Position numbers and translations under genes: made by a program. The notes below the pieces were generated by a model. That model did not search any database. It was given only the letters and a program-made list of their open reading frames with translations, and was not told where the DNA came from. Below are positions 52,131 to 59,991 of a stretch of DNA of 64,000 nt, one piece after another (position 1 is the stretch's first letter; each line of letters starts with the position of its first letter). The DNA comes from JAIBAJ01 sp965284645 (GTDB taxonomy: Bacteria; Bacteroidota; Bacteroidia; JAIBAJ01), in NCBI GenBank assembly GCA_965284645.1, contig OZ260106.1, positions 1,984,001 through 2,048,000 on the forward strand, written 5' to 3'.

Positions 52131-52577
52131 TTATTGAATTTTACGTCTCACTAAAAATGAATCGTAATTTATTCCTATTTCAAAATGTTCCCAGGTTTTA
52201 TTTATCTCTCCATAAATCTCATAATCATTTTTTACCTCATTTAGGTATTTTGATATTCCGATTTGGTAAAGTCTTGTCCTTGATTTAGTGCTGCCTGTTG
52301 CATAAATCCAGGCTTCAGGATGTATTTCAGTAAAGGCATAAACAGCAGAAACAACGGTTGCCAAAACCATCTCACTATCTCCATTATTAGATATAACTTT
52401 ATCATTTATTTGCCCAGTTTTGGCATCCTTATCGCCAAAGGCCAAATTGAAAACATCATGGTAGTTTGTCGGAGTAAACTGAATCAGTTTCTCAATTTTA
52501 CCTTTTGGACCTTCACTTAAAAATTCATAGGTTGAAAGTATGTCATCTGCCTTTAATTGATACTGGGGTTGATTCAT
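52131..52577 (-). CDS. DUF6934-type conserved protein
   Basis: A protein of 148 residues, no signal peptide. Recognisable family motifs: YQLKADDILSTYEFLSEGPKGKIEKLIQFTP at the N terminus, DVFNLAFGDKDAKTGQINDKVISNNGDSEMVLATV in the middle, YAFTEIHPEAWIYATGSTKSRTRLYQIGISKYLNEV, then a C-terminal WEHFEIGINYDSFLVRRK. The family is abundant in Bacteroidota and of unknown function. A TATCTTTG box lies 20 bases upstream of ATG 52577. The 56-residue gene follows nine bases later, and the pair has repeats on both sides (AACCCA-family copies at 51469 and 52689), so it could be a small mobile or selfish module. Confidence 0.75.
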   Translation of the reverse strand: MNQPQYQLKADDILSTYEFLSEGPKGKIEKLIQFTPTNYHDVFNLAFGDKDAKTGQINDKVISNNGDSEMVLATVVSAVYAFTEIHPEAWIYATGSTKSRTRLYQIGISKYLNEVKNDYEIYGEINKTWEHFEIGINYDSFLVRRKIQ

Positions 52578-52597
52578 TTAAATTCACAATTGCTTTT

Positions 52598-52605
52598 CAA
52601 AGATA
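52598..52605 (-). promoter_or_regulatory. Candidate -7 box of the DUF6934 gene (TATCTTTG)
   Basis: Reverse-strand TATCTTTG fits TAnnTTTG, 20 bases before ATG 52577. A TTG lies about 23 bases further up. A shared transcript with the 56-residue gene is likely. Confidence 0.5.
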
Positions 52606-52688
52606 GCTAAAAAGGTAAATTTATTTCACAATGTTTTTTTCGGTAACCAATTGCTACAAACTGCTAAATTGAAGTAATTGCCTTTTTA

Positions 52689-52853
52689 AACCCAAATTAA
52701 TCAATAGGAGGATTTAATAATCCGAACTACTTGATTTAGTTGGGTTTACCCCTCCCGAAGAAATTTCGGGATAGCAGTTGTTATCAATTTGGAAAAACAA
52801 ATTGATATACAACGGGTTAATCGTTTATGCATTTCTAATGCGTAGTTTGGGTT
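52689..52853 (-). repeat. AACCCA-family element, full-length copy (165 bp, reverse)
   Basis: Left AACCCAAATTAATCAATAGG (B end), right ATGCGTAGTTTGGGTT (A end). Internal CCCGAAGAAATTTCGGG and ATCAATTTGG/CAAATTGAT hairpins match the 19191 copy. Same length as that copy; it lies between the DUF6934 module and rnhA. No coding gene was seen in 52606-52883. Confidence 0.85.
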
Positions 52854-52883
52854 AAATCAAGGTGTTCCTTGCCAACAGTCCAT

Positions 52884-53366
52884 TTACGATTGGTCACCCG
52901 AACGGTTGGCTTCAAAAAATGCATCTATTTGCAGACCTTTCCCTCTCGAAGCAGCTACAGCCAATTCATCACAACGATTGTTTTCTACATTACTGGCATG
53001 TCCTTTTACCCAATGGTACTGGATTTGGTGTTGCCGATTGATTTTATAGAACCTAACCCACAAGTCGGGATTTTTTACGTTGACAAAGTTTTTGGTTATC
53101 CACTTGTTCAACCAGCCTTTGGTAATTGAATCAATAACATACTTGCTGTCAGAGTATAAGTGTCCTTTGGTATTGGGTTTGGTAATACTTTCTAAGGCAA
53201 CGATTACAGCCAATAATTCCATACGGTTATTGGTAGTCATACGATAACCTTGGGATATTTCTTTGCGATGATGGCCAAATTTCATCACAGCGCCAAATCC
53301 ACCAGGTCCAGGGTTGCCAGAAGCTGCCCCATCGGTATATATTTCTAAAATCGGTTGAATGCTCAA
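52884..53366 (-). CDS. rnhA: Ribonuclease HI
   Basis: Degrades the RNA strand of RNA:DNA hybrids. 160 residues from a TTG at 53366 (no in-frame ATG is available upstream), reading MSIQPILEIYTDGAASGNPGPGGFGAV. The four acidic catalytic residues are visible: Asp in IYTDGAASGNPGP, Glu in NNRMELLAV, Asp in LYSDSKYV, and a late Asp in NNRCDELAVAA. The basic protrusion is present (WLNKWITKNFVNVKNPDLW). The C-terminal 20 residues (LQIDAFFEANRSGDQS) are a short tail. TACTTTTG at 53384-53391, reverse, is a candidate -7 box. Reads away from the hypothetical gene at 53397. Confidence 0.95.
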   Translation of the reverse strand: MSIQPILEIYTDGAASGNPGPGGFGAVMKFGHHRKEISQGYRMTTNNRMELLAVIVALESITKPNTKGHLYSDSKYVIDSITKGWLNKWITKNFVNVKNPDLWVRFYKINRQHQIQYHWVKGHASNVENNRCDELAVAASRGKGLQIDAFFEANRSGDQS

Positions 53367-53396
53367 AATGTTGAATCGAAGTGCAAAAGTATAATT

Positions 53397-53759
53397 CTAT
53401 CCAAAGTTTTTACGAAGGATTACTTTCATGCATTCACGCATAATGGTCATATGAGCTAAAAGCCGAAATGAATCAGGTTGCTCAAGTAGGTTCATCACCT
53501 TTTTTTCATCCAAATCCAGTACATACATCAACCTGAAAAATCGTTGGCTGTCGCGATCCAAATAGGATTTTAAAATAGAAGCAAGCAATTCAGTTAAACT
53601 CTCTAAGGCATTTTCGGGTTGGTACTCCAAGCGGCCATCCCAGCCCGTTTTTTGTAAGTCTTTCTGCAGCTGGTCCCGAGTGTCATGCACCAATTGAAGG
53701 TCTGAATACAGCATCATTTCCAATTTCTCGGGCATTGGTTTCAAGTGTTCTGTATCCAT
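53397..53759 (-). CDS. Hypothetical helical protein, 120 residues
   Basis: No signal or membrane segment. It is helical and acidic-basic mixed: LEMMLYSDLQLVHDTRDQLQKDLQKTG, then LESLTELLASILKSYLDRDSQRFFRLMYVLDLDEKKVMNLLEQ, and ends RECMKVILRKNFG. No family was recognised. It starts two bases past the stop of the giant type B T9SS gene, so it should be co-transcribed with it, and ends about 30 bases before the rnhA start. The position directly downstream of a T9SS substrate gene is not known to me to be meaningful. Confidence 0.6.
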   Translation of the reverse strand: MDTEHLKPMPEKLEMMLYSDLQLVHDTRDQLQKDLQKTGWDGRLEYQPENALESLTELLASILKSYLDRDSQRFFRLMYVLDLDEKKVMNLLEQPDSFRLLAHMTIMRECMKVILRKNFG

Positions 53760-53761
53760 TC

Positions 53762-56509
53762 TTATTTAATCAAAATAACTTTTCCAAAATACTGATGCTT
53801 GCGTTGGAATTGTACATCCATGGTTTGGATTCGATACGAATAAACTCCTTGAGGGGCAATTTCCCCGGTTTCTTTGATGGTACCGTTCCAGCCTTCTTCT
53901 ATATTTTTTGTCCTAAACAGTTCCATTCCCCAACGGTTATAAATTTTCATTTCATAGTTTTCTACCATGATACCGGTGCCTTTGGGCTTGAATTCGGTAT
54001 TGAATCGATCGAGGTCGGCAGTAAAGGCATTGGGAATATAAAAGGTATAATCGGTGCTCAGACAAATTTTTAGGGAGGTAGAATCGGAGCAGCGACTGGC
54101 ATCACTGGCGGTTAATTGCACCACCACACATTCGTTTCCGGAAGGGAAAAAAGTACTTGGATTCTCTTCGGTTGAATTCCACGAAGTGGGCACCATGCTC
54201 CATTGAAAAAGGGTGGCATCTTGAGATCGATTGTCGAAGAAAAGTGGCTCCCCGGCATCGGTAATATAATCGGGTGAATACACAAAGGAAGCTACCGGTC
54301 CTTGGGTAACTTCTACATAATCATCCAGCACCAAACTGCCCAAACAGCCATTTGTATCCAAAGCCGAAAATGTAACATCATAAAAACCAAGGCCGACGTA
54401 GCAATGCGTAACGGTGTCGCAAGCAGATGAAACACCTCCGTCCCCAAAATCCCAGGAACAGGAAGCAGTGCTGTTGCTTGTATTGGTAAACAAAGCACAC
54501 AATGGTGCACAACCCTGTATATTAGTTCCTGAAAAGCTGGGTGGAATACCCGGACTTATACTAACCAAAATGGAATCAATTAGGGTGCAACCGGCTGGAT
54601 CTACAATAGTTAGCCCATAACGGGTGGTTTGGGTTGGACTGATAGTAAAACTTGGACCACTTCCTCCACCTGGATTCCACGAAAATTGGAGGTTTTGATT
54701 GGCATCATCGCTGGCAAATAAAACAATGGTTTTTCCAGCACAAGTAGATGTATCCGGGGTGTGGGAATAGAGTGGGGCAGGGGAAAGACCCACATTTATA
54801 GTGATTGGTCCTGCCGAACAACCTGTAGCGTCGGTTGCAGTTACGGTATAACTGGTGTTGATGGTTGGGTTCACTACAATGGAATCATTGGTTTCTCCAC
54901 CAGGCGTCCAAGCATAAGTGATAGGTGCTGTGCCGTTAGGTACATTGGCCCACAAGCTTGCTGTTCCTCCCACACATATTTGTTGATCGCCTGAGGTGTT
55001 TAGGGTTAAAGCGTTTCCGGCTGTAATGATTATATTGTCGGTGGCGGTGCAGCCATTGTTATCCGTTACAACCACGGCATAGTTTCCAGCCTGAAGATTG
55101 TTTGCCGTGGCGGAATTTTGGGCGGGATTGGTATTCCAAGCATAGCCGTAAGGGGCTGAACCTCCGTTAACGGTTACACTAGCCGAACCCAAACCTCCAC
55201 AACTGGCCGGATTTCCATTCATCACCAAAGTCATGGCTGTGGGGGTATTTAGTTGAAAAGGAATGCTTAAGCTGCAACCATTATCATCGGTGATGGTTAC
55301 TGAATTGCTGCCAGCAGGTAGTTGGGTGGCATTGGACCCGCTTTCACCCGAACTCCAGGTAAAACTAAACGGACTAGCACCACTGGTTGGATTGGCCTGG
55401 GCAGACCCGTCGCTTAGGCCCAAACAGCTAGGATCGTTTACATTAATCACATTCCCACCAATTACCTGAACGGTTTTGGAAATTGTGCCCGGCGGATTGC
55501 AAGGACCACCGGAAAGCGTTGCTGTTACAGTATAGGTTCCAGGGGCTGAAAAGGTATGAGTTGGATTTATGGCCGAAGAGGTATTGGAACCTGAATTCGG
55601 ATCGCCAAAATCCCAACTCCACGATTGCGCAGCGTTACAAGGCGTGGTTCCTAAAAATGAAAAGGCATTTCCCGCCCCACAAGTAAAGGTAAAGTCGGGT
55701 TGGATTACAGCTCCTTCCGAAATGGTAATGTCATCAATGGCCAAACCATCGTAAGCATTGCAGGACGAGCCGGAGCCAAACGTAAAACGCAACAATACAT
55801 TGGGTTGGTTGGCCAGTCCGGTGAGGCAATGTTTGGCCAAAACCCAAGTCCCGCTACCACCACCACCAAGACAACTACCCGAATTGGCCTGGATATTCCC
55901 CGACCAGCCATGACGAACGGTTATCCACGCTGGACTGCCTAAATACGTGATCGGATCGTAGTTGAACCAATTGTCGGTATTGCAGTCTACAGCATCCCCA
56001 AAAGCTCCTACATTTACCCAAGTTGCCCCGCCATCAATGGACGATTGCAGGTTTCCCCCATCGAATTTTTTTTCGGTTTCCCAAAAAATCTGAAACGAAA
56101 TAAAGGGATAATTTAAGGTCGAAAAGTCGAAGCAGGAACTGGTTATGGTTGAATGTTCGGAATTATTGTACGATGAACCCGTAAGTCCACCGGTGGTCCA
56201 GCAGTTTTGCCCACTCGCCGCTCCGGTAATTACAGGTTTGTTCGGCGATCCGTAGGTCCAAGAGGAGTTGGTGCCTCCATTCGACCAAATGCCCGGTCCA
56301 GCCTCGAAATTTTCAAAATAGGGATAACTACTTACTGCACATTGGGCAAGCGTTTGGCCTTGAAAACCAATCGAAAATGCAAAGACAAAGCCCAAAATGA
56401 GATAAGGATTTAAGGAAAGTTTGCTGAACCCATTTCTACATAGCGTGAACGGAGGGCTACTCTTTAACCAATTGCTATATGGAAGGCAGGCGTTACTCAA
56501 AATCGTCAA
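53762..56509 (-). CDS. Giant secreted protein with MAM-like and SprB-like repeats and type B T9SS domain
   Basis: A protein of up to 915 residues. No ATG is found in the first 68 codons; the frame opens with TTG 56509, preceded by TACATTTG (reverse, 56513-56520), so a non-ATG start is probable. The hydrophobic segment NPYLILGFVFAFSIGFQGQTLAQ is the signal peptide. A MAM/jelly-roll domain follows (YPYFENFEAGPGIWSNGGTNSSWTYG ... WVNVGAFGDAVDC), then PKD (WSWDFGDPNSGSNTSSAINPTHTFSAPG) and SprB-like repeats, then the type B sorting domain (YIPNAFTADLDRFNTEFKPKGTGI ... MKIYNRWGMELFRTKNIEEGWNGTI). It ends HQYFGKVILIK, like 44104-46620. The hypothetical gene at 53397 follows two bases later. Confidence 0.9.
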   Translation of the reverse strand: MTILSNACLPYSNWLKSSPPFTLCRNGFSKLSLNPYLILGFVFAFSIGFQGQTLAQCAVSSYPYFENFEAGPGIWSNGGTNSSWTYGSPNKPVITGAASGQNCWTTGGLTGSSYNNSEHSTITSSCFDFSTLNYPFISFQIFWETEKKFDGGNLQSSIDGGATWVNVGAFGDAVDCNTDNWFNYDPITYLGSPAWITVRHGWSGNIQANSGSCLGGGGSGTWVLAKHCLTGLANQPNVLLRFTFGSGSSCNAYDGLAIDDITISEGAVIQPDFTFTCGAGNAFSFLGTTPCNAAQSWSWDFGDPNSGSNTSSAINPTHTFSAPGTYTVTATLSGGPCNPPGTISKTVQVIGGNVINVNDPSCLGLSDGSAQANPTSGASPFSFTWSSGESGSNATQLPAGSNSVTITDDNGCSLSIPFQLNTPTAMTLVMNGNPASCGGLGSASVTVNGGSAPYGYAWNTNPAQNSATANNLQAGNYAVVVTDNNGCTATDNIIITAGNALTLNTSGDQQICVGGTASLWANVPNGTAPITYAWTPGGETNDSIVVNPTINTSYTVTATDATGCSAGPITINVGLSPAPLYSHTPDTSTCAGKTIVLFASDDANQNLQFSWNPGGGSGPSFTISPTQTTRYGLTIVDPAGCTLIDSILVSISPGIPPSFSGTNIQGCAPLCALFTNTSNSTASCSWDFGDGGVSSACDTVTHCYVGLGFYDVTFSALDTNGCLGSLVLDDYVEVTQGPVASFVYSPDYITDAGEPLFFDNRSQDATLFQWSMVPTSWNSTEENPSTFFPSGNECVVVQLTASDASRCSDSTSLKICLSTDYTFYIPNAFTADLDRFNTEFKPKGTGIMVENYEMKIYNRWGMELFRTKNIEEGWNGTIKETGEIAPQGVYSYRIQTMDVQFQRKHQYFGKVILIK

Positions 56510-56615
56510 CCTACAAATGTAGGCCTTATACAGGCATAATTATTTCCTCAAGCTTAAGTCTAAATTATAGAATTGTTGCCATTCCAAATAAACCTAATTT
56601 TTAATATTATTTGTA

Positions 56616-56761
56616 TGCGGGCCCCCTTCCGCCCAAAACCATGGTGCAAAAAATAAACAGTGTACTAGGGCGTTCGGGTCACGCTTTCGGCGGTAGTCCT
56701 CGGGCTGCTCCGTTTCCCTACGCATCCCTGTGGGCTACACTGCCTCAATCGTTGCCCGGGA
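56616..56761 (+). repeat. R-element 7
   Basis: GCGGGCCCCC start; outer arms CCTTCCGCCC and GGGCGTTCGG pair imperfectly; distal stem GTAGTCC with GGGCTAC; ending TCGTTGCCCGG. The remaining intergenic parts, 56521-56615 and 56762-57037, hold nothing recognised. Confidence 0.82.
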
Positions 56762-57037
56762 TTCTACCTGCTTGGGTGTGGTAGAAAAACGAGCAGTTGC
56801 CTTCCCAATCCCTTTCTTTATTTGATTGCTATTTAATACCAATTTTAATTTATAAATAGTCCAAAGGCTATTTGTAAATTTAGATTGGTAAATGCCGAGG
56901 ATACAGTATGTTAGTCCAATTTTTTCAAGAAAATGTGAGCCTAAAATTGGACTATACATTATGTCCATTCGGTATAAACTCAATTCTTCATCGATTAAAC
57001 ATTGTTTAGGTTGATGCTGGGAATGAAAAACATATGA
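56762..57037. other. Gene-free stretch
   Basis: No gene, repeat or hairpin recognised. It is AT-rich and lies between R-element 7 and the MBL-fold gene. A partial TGGACTATACATTATGTCC palindrome-like sequence near 56948 may be a weak hairpin. Confidence 0.35.
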
Positions 57038-58078
57038 CTAAAATTTCTCCCACCAATTATGCGTAATGGATTGGTAGTCAAAAATTTGTCCTAGGTTTGG
57101 CGTAATATAGTGTAGCTGTTTTTGTTGGGCATGTTTGATAAATTCATGCGCAGGTTCGTGCCAGGCATGTTGGTAAGAAAGATTAAATCCAGCCCAATGA
57201 ATAGGCATCGCTGTTTTTACTTTGGCATCGAGGGCGGCTTGCACACTCTCCTCCGGAAACATATGAATCTGGGCCCAATCCACACAATATTGGCCACATT
57301 CCATCATTCCTAAATCAAATGGACCAAGCCGATCGCCAATTTCTTTAAAATGGTGTGAATAGCCACCGTCGCCGCTAAACCATATGTTTTCTTGGTCAGT
57401 TTTCAAGGCCCAACCGCCCCAAAGGCACTTGGTCATGGATGTTAATCCCCTTCCTGAAAAATGCCGGGTGGGGGTAAAGCTTACCTGAATGCCGTGAAAG
57501 ATTTTTGTATCCCACCAGTCAAATTCTTGGATAATGGTCTCGTTTACACCCCAATCCATGAGATGGCGTTTGGCACCTAGGGCCACAAAAGCTTGTTTGA
57601 TTTTGGGCTTTAGTTTAGCAATGCTTGCAAAATCGAGGTGATCGTAATGGTCGTGGGTGAGCAGCATTAGATCAATATCGGGCAAATCGTCGATGATGGC
57701 TAAGGTATCGGCAGAAAAGCGTTTTGTACGTTTTGGCCCAATAGGTGAAGCATCCGGTCCAAACATTGGGTCGATTAAGATGGTTTTGTTATTGAGCTTC
57801 AATAAAACAACGGAGTGTCCATACCAAATCAGTTTGGTTTTTTCGGGTTGGAAATGAAATTGTTCGGCATTAAAGGGGGCAACTGGCAAAAGCGATGAAG
57901 GTTGTCCTGCTTTATGTCCTTTTAACTGTTTGTAAAGGATGGTTGGCAACAATTTCCAATTTAAGGCGGTTTGGGTTTCCATCAAATTCTGGAAGGCCCC
58001 ATTTTTCCAATTGGATGAGGCTTGGTACTTGGCTTTCCAGTCGGAGGTGATTTTTCCACCAAATTGTTTTGAAGGCAT
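57038..58078 (-). CDS. MBL-fold metal-dependent hydrolase (UlaG/NAPE-PLD-like)
   Basis: A cytosolic protein of 346 residues. The H-x-H-x-D-H site lies in MLLTHDHYDHLDF (about residues 142-147), with further metal ligands in TPTRHFSGRGL and WFSGDGGYSHHF, and a terminal His in MPIHWAGFNLS. The N-terminal extension (QASSNWKNGAFQNLMETQTALNWKLLPTILYKQL) and the WYGHSVVLLKLNNKTILIDPMFGP stretch match the NAPE-hydrolysing phospholipase D-like branch of the MBL family. The natural substrate in bacteria is unsettled; phospholipid-like or lactone substrates are possible. It is divergent from the UVR-motif pair, whose first start lies 144 bases away. Confidence 0.87.
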   Translation of the reverse strand: MPSKQFGGKITSDWKAKYQASSNWKNGAFQNLMETQTALNWKLLPTILYKQLKGHKAGQPSSLLPVAPFNAEQFHFQPEKTKLIWYGHSVVLLKLNNKTILIDPMFGPDASPIGPKRTKRFSADTLAIIDDLPDIDLMLLTHDHYDHLDFASIAKLKPKIKQAFVALGAKRHLMDWGVNETIIQEFDWWDTKIFHGIQVSFTPTRHFSGRGLTSMTKCLWGGWALKTDQENIWFSGDGGYSHHFKEIGDRLGPFDLGMMECGQYCVDWAQIHMFPEESVQAALDAKVKTAMPIHWAGFNLSYQHAWHEPAHEFIKHAQQKQLHYITPNLGQIFDYQSITHNWWEKF

Positions 58079-58221
58079 TTGAATCAGTTTCGAGGTAAAG
58101 GTTCAAAGGTAGATGGATGGGAGGAAGGAAATTTGAAAGAAAATGAAAAAAAATATAAAGAAAAAAGTATCGCGACATATTTTGGCGTACTGGCGTCCTT
58201 TATTTGCATAAAAAAACAAGC

Positions 58222-58599
58222 ATGGCAAATAAAATCACCTTTTTAGTTTACCAGCGTAATCCTGGTGAGTTCAACCTTTTTACGGCAATCAATCTGGACG
58301 AATTATTATATGAAGGCAAGCTTTGCAAAGTTCAGGTAGAGGAAGAAATGACAAAGAAACTGGCAGAGATAAAGAAGCTTAAGCTCAAGGCCTGCCAAAG
58401 TCAGCAATTTGAATTGGCAGCGGCTTACCGAGATCAGGAGCGGAAATTAACTGCCCAGGTTTTCGGAAACCGCATACCGCCTAATTTTCACACCACCCTG
58501 GTGATGACGAAGGACGGTACGGATTACTATTTCACCGCGCCAACCGAGGTAATTTGGAATTTGGAGTCGAGGTGGAATTACCAGAATACAACACGGTAA
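58222..58599 (+). CDS. UVR-motif small protein, first of a tandem pair
   Basis: A protein of 125 residues from ATG 58222; a TTG six codons earlier was discarded. Order: beta-rich N terminus (KITFLVYQRNPGEFNLFTAINLDELLYEGKL), a coiled helix, then a UVR-like motif ACQSQQFELAAAYRDQERKL near residues 60-80, of the kind found in UvrB, UvrC, ClpC and McsA, and a C-terminal strand pair (VMTKDGTDYYFTAPTEVIWNLES). About 30-40 percent identical by eye to the next gene over its full length. Function unknown; UVR motifs mediate protein-protein contacts. It is followed 13 bases later by the paralogue and then by a WYL regulator in the same direction. Confidence 0.65.
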   Translation: MANKITFLVYQRNPGEFNLFTAINLDELLYEGKLCKVQVEEEMTKKLAEIKKLKLKACQSQQFELAAAYRDQERKLTAQVFGNRIPPNFHTTLVMTKDGTDYYFTAPTEVIWNLESRWNYQNTTR

Positions 58600-58612
58600 A
58601 TCATCGTTTGCA

Positions 58613-58972
58613 ATGGCCAATCAAGTTCTATTTCTGGTTTACCGTCCCATGCAGGATGAATTTAAGCCTGGTATGCCTTTGGACTTGGATCAATTGATGT
58701 TGGAAGGGAAATTGGAGAAATTGAAAATTGACCAAGCGTTTATTGATAAAATGGAGGAAATAAAAGCCTTGAAAAACAAAGCGGCTCGTGAAATGCAATA
58801 CGAAGTGGCAGCCTCCTTGCGTGAACAGGAACGGTGCATGCTAGAGGCTTATGAACGAAAAAAGCCCAAAGGTTTCAGCAGTTATTTTCTTTTCTCTCGA
58901 AATGGAACGGATTGTTTTTTGGTAGCTCCAGTTGATGTAATTTTGGATTTGGAAAAGAGAGACAAAATTTAG
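58613..58972 (+). CDS. UVR-motif small protein, second of a tandem pair
   Basis: A protein of 119 residues from ATG 58613. It repeats the layout of its neighbour: FLVYRPMQDEFKPGMPLDLDQLMLEGKLEKL, the UVR-like AAREMQYEVAASLREQERCML, and a closing SRNGTDCFLVAPVDVILDLEKR. The two are clearly paralogues from a tandem duplication, with the helices and the D-L-D-Q-L-x-x-E-G-K-L motif best conserved. It is spaced 13 bases from the first and 43 bases before the WYL gene, so the three are probably one operon. No family with a known role was recognised. Confidence 0.65.
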   Translation: MANQVLFLVYRPMQDEFKPGMPLDLDQLMLEGKLEKLKIDQAFIDKMEEIKALKNKAAREMQYEVAASLREQERCMLEAYERKKPKGFSSYFLFSRNGTDCFLVAPVDVILDLEKRDKI

Positions 58973-59015
58973 TTGAATACTCTTTTCAAGCGATAGTAAA
59001 AAATAGCGCGAGTAT

Positions 59016-59945
59016 ATGTCTAAACGATCCTACCTGCAACGTTACCTACTGATTCTTCGAAAGTTGAAAAATCAACCGTATGCATCGTTTGAAGAGATCA
59101 GCGATTTTATTGAACGAGCAGGAGCTTTGCTGTTGGAAGAAGGAAGGGTGAATTCGTTTTTGTTTTCAAAACGTACGTTTCAGCGGGATATCAGGGACAT
59201 TTATGAATTGTTTGAAATTGATATCGTGTATTCCAAGGCTCATAAAGGGTATTATTTGCCCATGTTGGACCAGGCGAGTAATTTTTCTCAACGGATTTTG
59301 GACGCCTTTGGTGATTTGGAACTTCTGAAATTCTCGACCGATATTTCGCCCTGTGTTCAATTCGAAAATAGAAAATCGAGGGGGCAAGAGTATATTCCCA
59401 TCATTGTAGAATCTATCCAAAGGAAGAAGAAACTCCGATTTACCTACCACAAATTCTACGAAAAGCATGAATCAACAAGAATAGTTGAGCCCGTATTGCT
59501 GAAAGAATTTAAAAACAGGTGGTATTTATTGGGGCAAGAACATGCCACTGAACCTGTCAAAAGTTTTGGTTTGGAACGTATCCATAGTGTTGAAATTACG
59601 GATCAGCCAAGTCAGTTGCCTAACACCACTTCCATTGTAGAAAAATATAAGGATTGTTTTGGGATTATTTGTCCGGAAAACGAAAAGCCTTATGAGGTTG
59701 TGCTTTCTTTTGACACTTTTCAATCCAAATACATTCAAACCTTGCCTTTGCATGCCTCTCAAACCATGGTATTTGCTGATGAAAAGGAGGTAAGGTTTAG
59801 TTACCGCTTATACCTCACCCATGATTTGTTTATGGAAATTCTTTCCTATGGTGATACCGTGGAGGTTGTGTCGCCACCCGAACTTCGGAAGGAGATTCAA
59901 AAAACTTTAGAAGCAACCTTAAGTTATTACAAAAAGGTAGAGTAG
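59016..59945 (+). CDS. WYL-domain transcriptional regulator
   Basis: A protein of 309 residues. N-terminal winged helix-turn-helix (RSYLQRYLLILRKLKNQPYASFEEISDFIERAG, then SKRTFQRDIRDIYELF), a linker, then a WYL domain (IVESIQRKKKLRFTYHKFYEKHESTRIVEPVLLKEFKNRWYLLGQEHATEPVKSFGLERIHSVEI), then a C-terminal WCX-like part. WYL proteins commonly sense nucleic acid fragments or ligands and repress or activate neighbouring genes, often DNA-repair or phage-defence loci. Here it follows the UVR-motif pair and may regulate it. No operator was identified. Downstream, 47 bases on, is the barrel-like protein. Confidence 0.85.
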   Translation: MSKRSYLQRYLLILRKLKNQPYASFEEISDFIERAGALLLEEGRVNSFLFSKRTFQRDIRDIYELFEIDIVYSKAHKGYYLPMLDQASNFSQRILDAFGDLELLKFSTDISPCVQFENRKSRGQEYIPIIVESIQRKKKLRFTYHKFYEKHESTRIVEPVLLKEFKNRWYLLGQEHATEPVKSFGLERIHSVEITDQPSQLPNTTSIVEKYKDCFGIICPENEKPYEVVLSFDTFQSKYIQTLPLHASQTMVFADEKEVRFSYRLYLTHDLFMEILSYGDTVEVVSPPELRKEIQKTLEATLSYYKKVE

Positions 59946-59991
59946 GTGCTTTGTATGAGTTCCTTCTTTACTTTTGCTCAACCTATATCCT

